Below, piece after piece: positions 1 to 6,349 of a DNA stretch of 6,818 bases (its first letter is position 1; the number at the start of each line of letters is the position of its first letter). The stretch comes from Gammaproteobacteria bacterium. GTDB lineage: Bacteria > Pseudomonadota > Gammaproteobacteria > JAPPPA01. The translations under genes and the position numbers were made by a program. The stretch lies in contig JAPPPA010000065.1 of the NCBI GenBank assembly GCA_028817755.1, positions 1 through 6,818 of the forward strand. The letters run 5' to 3'. The notes beneath the pieces were generated by a model that was given only the letters and a program-made list of their open reading frames with translations, was not told the DNA's origin and searched no databases.

Positions 1-1
1 C

Positions 2-1162
2 CCTGAGGCGAGCAACGAAAAACCTAAACCGTTGCCAGTCAGCGTACTGATAGCCGAGCCGAACACCGTGACGCCAGTCACCACGCTTTACGGCCAAGTC
101 ACTAGCCCCAGCTTTGCCACACTGGTTTCCAGCGTTACCGCCAACGTGCTGCAAGTGCCTGTACTCCCTGGCCAACGAGTAGAAGCCGGCGACTTGCTGG
201 TGCAGCTGGATGACGCCGAAGCCCGTTTAGCTTTCGCACAGGCAGAATCTCGCGCCTTAGACGCCTCGGCTCAATACCAATTAGAACAGCAACGTCAAAA
301 GTCTGACCGCTCACAGCTCAAGCGTGAGAAAGAATTAACCGAACTCGCTAAAAAGTCGTTTGAGCGCAGCAGCAACCTGTTCCAAAAAGGACTGATTTCG
401 CAGTCCCAGTTCGACACAGCCAAAGACCAATATTCGCGCCAAGCATCCGCGTTAGAAAATAGAGAACTCTCTATTCGCCAGCACAAAGCCCGTTTACAGG
501 CACTACAAGCTGCCGAAAAAAGTGCACAAACTGCCGTGGCTCAAGCCAAACTCGATTTAAGCCGCACCACCGTCACCGCGCCCTTTAGCGGCCGCATTGT
601 CGATGTACCCGTTGCTGTAGGCGACCGCGTACGCAATGCGCAAACGCTCGCCACCTTATTCAATCCAGAAGCTTTGGAAGTAAAGGCGCTTATCCCTAAT
701 CGTTATCTGCTCAGCGTGCGCCAGGCCTTGGCCGCGAATGAAACACCCATCGCCCATTTACAAGCCAGCGGCTTAGACAGCATTGCGGTACCGCTAAAAC
801 GCTTAGCCGGTGCTGTGCGCGCAGGTGGCGGCGGCGTTGAAGCTTATTTTCAATTACCGCCAGATAGCGCCCTAGAGCTAAACCGCAATGTCGCCTTGTT
901 ACTCGAGCTACCCGCTCAAGACAACGCCATTGCCGTACCCAATCAAGCCGTATTCGGCCTAAACGCGGTATTTGCGATCGACAGCGACAACCGCCTGCAA
1001 CGTATTGAAGTTGAACAACTCGGCGACGCTTTAAGCGAAGGCGGTGACAAACAAGTTGTGATTCGCAGCGATCAAATCAGCAGCGGCAGCCGCATTCTGG
1101 CTACACAACTGCCCACCGCGATTACCGGCTTAACGGTAACTCCACTCCAGAAAAAGCAGTAA
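2..1162 (+). CDS. RND efflux periplasmic adaptor (membrane fusion protein, HlyD/AcrA type), 5'-truncated by window edge
   Basis: Periplasmic adaptor that links an inner-membrane RND pump to an outer-membrane channel. The reading frame is open from base 2 (first residues PEASNEKPKP), so the TTG at 32 is not a convincing start; the signal peptide or membrane anchor must lie upstream of the window. Domains in order: first half of the lipoyl/barrel-sandwich domain (about nt 110-250, with LPGQRVEAGDLLVQLDD); a long, charged, Gln/Lys/Arg-rich alpha-hairpin (about 250-555); second lipoyl half with the family-typical TAPFSGRI (about 556-665); beta-barrel (about 670-950); and a membrane-proximal C-terminal part. 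The hairpin turn (nt 365-400) reads RSSNLFQKGLIS, matching the R-x3-L-x6-S motif known from adaptors that contact TolC. The gene stops 6 bases before the RND permease and is surely co-transcribed with it. Family assignment is firm; the substrate is unknown. Confidence 0.93.
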   Translation, partial: PEASNEKPKPLPVSVLIAEPNTVTPVTTLYGQVTSPSFATLVSSVTANVLQVPVLPGQRVEAGDLLVQLDDAEARLAFAQAESRALDASAQYQLEQQRQKSDRSQLKREKELTELAKKSFERSSNLFQKGLISQSQFDTAKDQYSRQASALENRELSIRQHKARLQALQAAEKSAQTAVAQAKLDLSRTTVTAPFSGRIVDVPVAVGDRVRNAQTLATLFNPEALEVKALIPNRYLLSVRQALAANETPIAHLQASGLDSIAVPLKRLAGAVRAGGGGVEAYFQLPPDSALELNRNVALLLELPAQDNAIAVPNQAVFGLNAVFAIDSDNRLQRIEVEQLGDALSEGGDKQVVIRSDQISSGSRILATQLPTAITGLTVTPLQKKQ

Positions 1163-1168
1163 GCCGTC

Positions 1169-4100
1169 GTGAGCTTTACCCATAAACAAGACCTGATTGG
1201 CCAGTTTGCGCAGCACAAAGTAGCCGCCAACCTGTTGATGATCATCATGCTGATGTCCGGCGGCTGGGCCTTGTTTAAGTTGCATACGCAATTCTTCCCC
1301 ACCTTCGGCATCGACTATATCAGCGTGACCGTACCGTGGCGCGGCGCCAGCGCAGAAGATGTCGAAGAGGCCGTCATCAATGTGATGGAGGATCGCTTTC
1401 GCACCTTAGATAGCGTTAAGAGCATTACATCCACTGCCAAAGAAGGCATCGGTTTTATCTTTATAGAGCTAGACGAAGGCACCGACAAAGGCCCCGCGCT
1501 CGATCAAGTTCAACAAGAAATAAAACTGATCAGAAACCTGCCGGAAAGCGCAGAAGAGCCACAGATTAGCCTGCTCGAACACTCAGAGATGATTGGGCGC
1601 GCGGTGTTATCAGGCCCCGTCACGCTAGAAGAGTTACGACCGCTAGCAAAACTGTATGAAGACGCACTACTGGCAGCGGGCATTAATCAGGTTGAAATCT
1701 ACGGTTTACCTGAGGAAGAAATCGCCATCCAAATTCCGCAGGCAAACCTGCATGAGCTGGGTTTAAGCATTGAACAGGCTGCACAACTCATTACCGCCGG
1801 CAGCCAAGATTTACCAGCCGGCTCTATCGGCAAAGACGAAGCCACCCGGCAATTACGCGCCACCGAAAAACGCCGCAACGCCTTAGAGTTTGCCCAACTG
1901 CCATTACTCACCGATGCTCAAGGCCGCTTAATCACGGTTGGCGACGTTGCCACGGTAGAGCGCCGTGAGCGCCCGGGCAGCATTTTGATGTGGCATAACG
2001 GCAACCCGGCCGTAGAGCTAGTGCTACAACGCAAGAAAGACCAAGACTCTTTAAAAATGGCCGGCATCATGCGCGACTGGCATGCAGAAGCCGCCGCCAA
2101 ATTGCCAGACAATCTCCACCTTCAGCTTTACGACGAGCAATGGAAACCGCTGCAAGAACGCATTTCCATGCTGCTGAAAAACGGTATCAGCGGCCTGCTG
2201 CTGATTATCGTGATCTTGTATATCTTCTTAAATGGTCGCGTCGCGTTTTGGGTCACCGTAGGCATCCCAACATCATTTATGGCGACCTTAGCCGTACTCT
2301 ACGCCATGGGTGGCACCATTAATATGATCTCGCTATTCGCGATGATTATGGCGCTCGGCATTATTGTGGATGACGCCATCGTAGTTGGCGAAGACGCGCT
2401 GGCGCACTACCAAATGGGCGAACCGGCATTGCAAGCCTCAGAGGGCGGTGCACGGCGAATGTTTTGGCCGGTGATGTCCAGCTCCATGACCACCATTGCT
2501 GCTTTTCTACCGCTGATGCTGATTGGCGATTACATTGGCGACATTCTGTTTGCCATACCGCTGGTGGTGATCTGTGTAATTTTGGCGTCACTGGTGGAAT
2601 CGTTTTTGGTGCTTCCGGGTCATCTACGCCACACCTTCGTCAAAATCGAAAAAGACCAAACACCAGCATGGCGCCAGAAGTTTGTCGCCGGTTTCGATCG
2701 CTTCCGTAACGGCCCGTTTCGCCGCTTTGTAGAAACCGCAATTAATGCACGTTGGATTACGCTATCGCTGGTACTCGGCGCCATGATTCTCGCCATCGGC
2801 CTGCTGGGCGGCGGCAAAGTGAAGTTCACCTTCTTCCCTACCCCTGAAGTCCCAGTAATCGTCGGAAATGTCGGTTTTGTTGCGGGCACACCAGTAGAAG
2901 ACATTGATGCCTTCCTCGCGCATGCCGAAGAAAAGCTGTGGGAAACAGACGCTTCACTCGGGCCGGGCTTAGTCACCATCGCCATTACCCGACGCGGACT
3001 CAACGTAAACCCCGGCAATAACTTCACCCGCACCGGCGAGCAGTTCGCTTTGTTCCAAGTGGAATTACTGCAGCCGGACGAACGCGAAATACGCAACGAA
3101 CAATTCATTGCTGAATGGAAAAGCCGAGTTGAACAAGTACCGGGGCTAGAACAGTTTGGCTTGTTTAGCCCAACCGCTGGCCCACCCGGCCGTGACTTGC
3201 AAATCCGCCTTGCGGGCTCAGATGCACATGCACTCAAACGCGCCGCCACCGCGCTAACGGCCAAGCTAGTCACAATTCCCGGCGTTTACGGCATTGATGA
3301 CAACACACCTTGGGGCCAAGAGCAGTTGATCTATTCGCTGACGCCTGAAGCCGAAAGTCTAGGCTTTAGCGTGACCTCTTTAGGCCAACAGCTCCGCAAC
3401 AACTTCGACGGTCGCTTGACGCAAATTTTCCAAGACAATGGCGACGAAGTAGAAGTCCGCGTGATGTTGCCAGACGCCGAACGCAACAGCTTGTTTGGCT
3501 TTGACGCGCTGCCACTGCAAACACCCAACGGTGGCAGCACGGTGCTTGGCAATATGGTCAACTTTGAATCACAGCGCGGCCTAGAACGCTTGCGCCACCG
3601 CGATGGCAAACTTGCGATTACCGTATCCGCGGATGTAAACGTCAACGCCGCCAACACAGAGGAAGTACGCAAAGCCGTTGCCGAAACACTATTCCCAGAA
3701 ATAGAAGCCGAATTTAACGTCGAGGCCAGCTATGTTGGCGCGGCACAAGACCAAGCCGAAACACTGGCAGAAATGACCGTTGGCTTAGTCTATGCCGTAG
3801 TCCTGATTTACTTGGTACTAGCGTGGGTATTCGGCTCTTGGGGCTGGCCACTCATGGTCATGGCGATTATCCCATTCGGCCTAGTCGGTGCCTTAGCTGG
3901 GCACTACGTGCTTGGCATTGATATGACCATGTTGTCGCTGTTCGGCCTCTTTGGCCTCTCAGGCATCGTGGTGAATGACTCGATTATTTTGGTGGTGTTC
4001 TATAAAGAACTGCGCCAACGCGGGCGCTCCATTAGAGAAGCATTATTAGACGCATCAGTCGCTCGCCTACGCGCAGTAATTCTTACTTCGGCCACCACCA

Positions 4101-4330
4101 TTGCTGGCCTTACGCCGCTAATGTTCGAAACCTCATTACAAGCCAGCTTCTTGATTCCAATGGCGGCATCCATCACCTTCGGCCTAGCCTTCGCGACCAT
4201 TTTGGTGCTCGTGCTGGTGCCATGCTTACTCAGCATTTATGAAGATTTGATGGAATGGCTAGGGCTACAAAGTGCCACCCATGATGAGTCGCCAGTCGGC
4301 TCAGCTATTGAAACCGACTTAGCGCAATAG
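1169..4330 (+). CDS. RND-superfamily efflux permease (AcrB/AcrD/AcrF-like, PF00873)
   Basis: Proton-driven inner-membrane pump, 1053 residues, the usual length for hydrophobe/amphiphile-type RND transporters. The expected layout is visible: TM1 (about 20-37), a large periplasmic porter loop (about 38-335), TM2-TM6 (about 338-484), TM7 (about 529-547), a second periplasmic loop (about 548-865), and TM8-TM12 (about 868-1022). TM4 has the conserved Asp pair (D401, D402, in IIVDDAIVVGED). TM10 reads GLSGIVVNDSIILVV, so N936-D937 occupy the place of AcrB Lys940-Asn941; TM11 retains arginines R966 and R968 in ARLR. The GTG start is favoured because it leaves the short N-terminus normal before TM1 and lies 6 bases after the adaptor stop; the ribosome site is weak (TAAG, 5 bases upstream), suggesting coupling to the adaptor. 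The substrate cannot be read from sequence. Multidrug, lipid or detergent-like export are all possible; a metal pump of the CusA type is less likely because no Met-rich channel motif was noticed. Confidence 0.95.
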   Translation: MSFTHKQDLIGQFAQHKVAANLLMIIMLMSGGWALFKLHTQFFPTFGIDYISVTVPWRGASAEDVEEAVINVMEDRFRTLDSVKSITSTAKEGIGFIFIELDEGTDKGPALDQVQQEIKLIRNLPESAEEPQISLLEHSEMIGRAVLSGPVTLEELRPLAKLYEDALLAAGINQVEIYGLPEEEIAIQIPQANLHELGLSIEQAAQLITAGSQDLPAGSIGKDEATRQLRATEKRRNALEFAQLPLLTDAQGRLITVGDVATVERRERPGSILMWHNGNPAVELVLQRKKDQDSLKMAGIMRDWHAEAAAKLPDNLHLQLYDEQWKPLQERISMLLKNGISGLLLIIVILYIFLNGRVAFWVTVGIPTSFMATLAVLYAMGGTINMISLFAMIMALGIIVDDAIVVGEDALAHYQMGEPALQASEGGARRMFWPVMSSSMTTIAAFLPLMLIGDYIGDILFAIPLVVICVILASLVESFLVLPGHLRHTFVKIEKDQTPAWRQKFVAGFDRFRNGPFRRFVETAINARWITLSLVLGAMILAIGLLGGGKVKFTFFPTPEVPVIVGNVGFVAGTPVEDIDAFLAHAEEKLWETDASLGPGLVTIAITRRGLNVNPGNNFTRTGEQFALFQVELLQPDEREIRNEQFIAEWKSRVEQVPGLEQFGLFSPTAGPPGRDLQIRLAGSDAHALKRAATALTAKLVTIPGVYGIDDNTPWGQEQLIYSLTPEAESLGFSVTSLGQQLRNNFDGRLTQIFQDNGDEVEVRVMLPDAERNSLFGFDALPLQTPNGGSTVLGNMVNFESQRGLERLRHRDGKLAITVSADVNVNAANTEEVRKAVAETLFPEIEAEFNVEASYVGAAQDQAETLAEMTVGLVYAVVLIYLVLAWVFGSWGWPLMVMAIIPFGLVGALAGHYVLGIDMTMLSLFGLFGLSGIVVNDSIILVVFYKELRQRGRSIREALLDASVARLRAVILTSATTIAGLTPLMFETSLQASFLIPMAASITFGLAFATILVLVLVPCLLSIYEDLMEWLGLQSATHDESPVGSAIETDLAQ

Positions 4331-4336
4331 GAAGTT

Positions 4337-5467
4337 TTAAGGGGCGCTAGGCGCCGGGATCTCAAGCTGTTTTAGCAGGTTCAAGCTCAGCGCACGACCA
4401 AGCTCTGGTAACAGTTTGTCTTTACGAAATTGCGCCAGAGCTTGTCCGGTTTTTCCACCCCAAGCGCCATCGGCCTCACCGGCTTCATAACCACGCTCAT
4501 TCAGCGCTCTCTGCAAGGTTTTAATCAAGGCCGTGCTCACGGCTTCAGCACACACCACTTCTCGCCAACTTAACGAGGCTGGGCGAGTCAGCTGTTTTAC
4601 TGTAACGGTCTTAAACTCCGGCAATTGCACCTCGCGCCGGTAACTCGCAGGCACCTGAAGTCGTGCCTGCGCAATCTGCCGCAGCACAGGTCGCATATTT
4701 TCTTTCTGCGCGGGATCTTTAGGCTCTTTCACGGCCACTGAAATTCGCGCAGCAGGCAACGTTATTTGTCGCGCGGAAGATAACTCAGCCACCGCGCGGC
4801 GCTCTACTTGCTGGTATTCCGCGGCTACCGATTTAGCACACCATTGTTGATTCAACCGAGCAGGTTGAGGCTCGCCATCACAGGCTTCAAATGTTTGGTG
4901 TGCAGCAACGGAAAGCAACGGCTCCATCCGGGTAGTAAAGCTAGCAGGCACGGGTTCCCAACTGTTGTAAGCTGGGCGCACCTCAATGGAAACCTCTTTC
5001 GACACCATCGCCACCGGCTGCGCATCAGGCGTTAGATGTTCATAGTCGACCACTAGCTCACGCGTGTCGTAGGCAAACTCTGGCGGCGTAACAACCACTT
5101 GATCAGCCGCATCTTGCACCACCACTGTTTGCGGCTCGGCACTTAAGCGCGGAGGTAATGCGGCCAACAGAAAACATTGCCCCTCTGTCGCTTGCGGTGC
5201 GGTTAAAAAATCACCGCCCACACTCACAACATCTTCAACATCAGCCTCTACGGCAACATTCTCTTGCTGCAACTCTAAGCTGGCGAGCAAACGGCCACGG
5301 TTCTCTAGCAACTTTTGGCGCTTATCCAGCACTTGCTCTCGCGCTCGAATCTCTCCCAGCAATAAGCGTAGCTCCTCATTTTGCTCTTCTACCGGCACGC
5401 TAGAACAGGCCGCTAGCAAACTAACACCCAACAGCAATAATGGTTTCTTGTGCGGCATGAATAACAT
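4337..5467 (-). CDS. Outer-membrane-type lipoprotein with coiled coil, degenerate repeats and C-terminal peptidoglycan-binding domain
   Basis: Predicted periplasm-facing lipoprotein of 376 residues. A positively charged start (PHKK) and hydrophobic stretch lead into the lipobox LAAC, with lipidated Cys21 followed by Ser-Ser, so there is no Asp+2 inner-membrane retention signal. Residues about 27-70 form a Leu/Glu/Arg-rich coiled coil. Residues about 98-305 look like worn copies of a repeat I recall from longer peptidoglycan-binding lipoproteins (pattern roughly Pro-Ala-x-Tyr-x-x-Val, then Val-x-Pro-Ala), for example around 124-135, 211-240 and 271-297. Residues about 313-368 match PG_binding_1 (PF01471): LQRALNERGYEAGEADGAWG followed by T-x2-A-x3-F. 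Cysteines at 98, 196, 210 and 306 could form disulfides. The start at 5467 overlaps the stop of the upstream TSUP permease; a second ATG at 5458 (MPHKKP) would give a tidier signal peptide and cannot be excluded. Probable role: envelope/peptidoglycan-associated structural lipoprotein. Exact function is unknown. Confidence 0.85.
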   Translation of the reverse strand: MLFMPHKKPLLLLGVSLLAACSSVPVEEQNEELRLLLGEIRAREQVLDKRQKLLENRGRLLASLELQQENVAVEADVEDVVSVGGDFLTAPQATEGQCFLLAALPPRLSAEPQTVVVQDAADQVVVTPPEFAYDTRELVVDYEHLTPDAQPVAMVSKEVSIEVRPAYNSWEPVPASFTTRMEPLLSVAAHQTFEACDGEPQPARLNQQWCAKSVAAEYQQVERRAVAELSSARQITLPAARISVAVKEPKDPAQKENMRPVLRQIAQARLQVPASYRREVQLPEFKTVTVKQLTRPASLSWREVVCAEAVSTALIKTLQRALNERGYEAGEADGAWGGKTGQALAQFRKDKLLPELGRALSLNLLKQLEIPAPSAP

Positions 5468-5469
5468 TA
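5465..5469 (-). promoter_or_regulatory. TAATG stop-start overlap (translational coupling)
   Basis: On the minus strand the permease stop TAA and the lipoprotein ATG share one base. An AAGGA (5481-5485) lies 13 bases before this ATG, longer than ideal spacing, so the lipoprotein is probably translated by ribosomes terminating on the permease. If the ATG at 5458 is the real start, the genes are separated by 8 bases but would still be coupled. Confidence 0.6.
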
Positions 5470-6258
5470 AAAGAACAACATCCTTACGCCTAATACGGCC
5501 AGCAATACAGCAAATGCTTTTTTCAGTTTATCGCCCGGCAAACGATGCGCCACTTTAGCGCCAACCGGCGCCATAAAAATACCCGTCGCCATCACTGCCA
5601 ATGCTGCTGGCCAGTACACGTAGCCAGTAGACCACTCCGGTAATAACTCGTTACCCCAGCCACTAATCATATAGCCCGTTGCCCCCGCTACCGCGATAGG
5701 AATACCACAAGCAGAAGACACGGCAACAGCGCGCTGCATTTGTACATTACACCAAGAAAGGAAGGGCACAGTTAAGGTGCCGCCCCCAATACCCGCCATC
5801 GCCGAGATTGTGCCAATCACACCGCCAGCAGCGGTCATGCCTACAGCACTCGGCAATGAACGGCTCGGTTTAGGCTGAGACGCCATCCATAAACGCAAAG
5901 CCACCAATAACTCGCCAACGCCAAAGGCCGTTTTTAAAACAGCACTCGGCACGCTAGAAGCCAGCTGAGCCCCCAGCATAGCGCCCAACACCAAGCCAAA
6001 ACCTAATTGCTGCACAATCGCCCAATCAACCGCGCCACGCCGATGGTGTGCCAACACAGAAGACATGCCATTCACAATAATGGTGCACAGAGAGGTACCC
6101 AACGCCAATTGCATATGAATACTGCTATCAAATTGCTGCATTTCATACACAGTCACCAACACAGGCACTAACAGCAGGCCGCCGCCAACGCCAAACAAAC
6201 CGGCCAAGAAGCCCGCAAGCACACCCGTTAGCAAACACAGTATGGCTAGTTCTAGCAA
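5467..6258 (-). CDS. TauE/SafE (TSUP) family membrane permease, probable anion/sulfur-compound exporter
   Basis: Inner-membrane protein of the TauE/SafE family (PF01925), whose characterised members move sulfite, sulfoacetate or other small organic or sulfur anions. With the start chosen here it has 263 residues, a usual family length, with about eight membrane segments arranged as two homologous halves. Each half has the glycine signature: GLFGVGGG followed by P at residue 32 in the first, and AMAGIGGG followed by P at 165 in the second. Other family-typical parts are ALGTSL after the first signature and a C-terminal PVGAKVAHRLPGDKLKKAF. The frame stays open to a TTG at 6288, but TTG at 6258 is preferred: it has AGAAGGA 6 bases upstream and begins MLELAILCLLTG, directly before TM1. 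The substrate is not deducible; no sulfur-metabolism gene is adjacent. It is transcribed away from slt and heads an operon with the lipoprotein gene. Confidence 0.9.
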   Translation of the reverse strand: MLELAILCLLTGVLAGFLAGLFGVGGGLLLVPVLVTVYEMQQFDSSIHMQLALGTSLCTIIVNGMSSVLAHHRRGAVDWAIVQQLGFGLVLGAMLGAQLASSVPSAVLKTAFGVGELLVALRLWMASQPKPSRSLPSAVGMTAAGGVIGTISAMAGIGGGTLTVPFLSWCNVQMQRAVAVSSACGIPIAVAGATGYMISGWGNELLPEWSTGYVYWPAALAVMATGIFMAPVGAKVAHRLPGDKLKKAFAVLLAVLGVRMLFF

Positions 6259-6264
6259 TTTGAA

Positions 6265-6271
6265 TCCTTCT
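6265..6271 (-). promoter_or_regulatory. Ribosome binding site deciding the TSUP permease start
   Basis: Minus-strand AGAAGGA ends 6 bases before the TTG at 6258. It is the strongest Shine-Dalgarno match in this gap and would lie uselessly inside the coding region if the upstream TTG at 6288 were the start, so it fixes the shorter product. Confidence 0.7.
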
Positions 6272-6288
6272 GCCGAAAAAGTACGCAA

Positions 6289-6306
6289 AGGCTCAAATTC
6301 GAGCCT
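6289..6306. repeat. 18-base near-palindrome (AGGCTC-N6-GAGCCT)
   Basis: Two perfect 6-base inverted arms flank AAATTC, itself mostly self-complementary (central AATT), so the symmetry covers nearly all 18 bases. On the plus strand it is followed by six A residues; neither strand has a T-tract after it, so it is not an intrinsic terminator. It lies between divergent genes and could be a repressor operator or an mRNA 5' hairpin of the permease transcript. No regulator gene lies beside it. Confidence 0.45.
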
Positions 6307-6349
6307 AAAAAACCTTGACCAAACGAGCTGCGCTACGCACAGTTAAGGC

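Larger units (their letters stand above)
6259..6349. promoter_or_regulatory. Divergent intergenic region between TSUP permease and slt
   Basis: These 91 bases must hold the promoters of both the leftward permease-lipoprotein unit and the rightward slt gene, unless slt is transcribed from inside the permease gene. A TTGACC at 6315-6320 on the plus strand resembles a -35 box, but no good -10 stands 16-18 bases after it. On the minus strand I found no convincing box pair. The region also contains the near-palindrome at 6289-6306. Assignment as a promoter region rests on gene orientation, not on clear motifs. Confidence 0.45.

Noticed and set aside
32..34. TTG at 32 as the start of the adaptor gene
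   Set aside because: The frame is open to the window edge and a start here would leave no signal peptide or membrane anchor, so the gene is simply cut by the window.
2620..3273. 217-codon open frame on the minus strand inside the RND permease gene
   Set aside because: It is fully antisense to a well-supported gene. Its translation is rich in Ser, Pro, Arg and Lys with no recognisable domain, typical of a shadow frame.
4343..4355. GC-rich hairpin GGCGC-TAG-GCGCC near the convergent stops, considered as a terminator
   Set aside because: The stem is only 5 bases, it lies within the last codons of the lipoprotein gene, and no T-tract follows it on either strand.
6315..6345. Sigma-70 promoter for slt using TTGACC
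   Set aside because: No acceptable -10 hexamer at 16-18 bases downstream; kept only as a hint within the intergenic entry.
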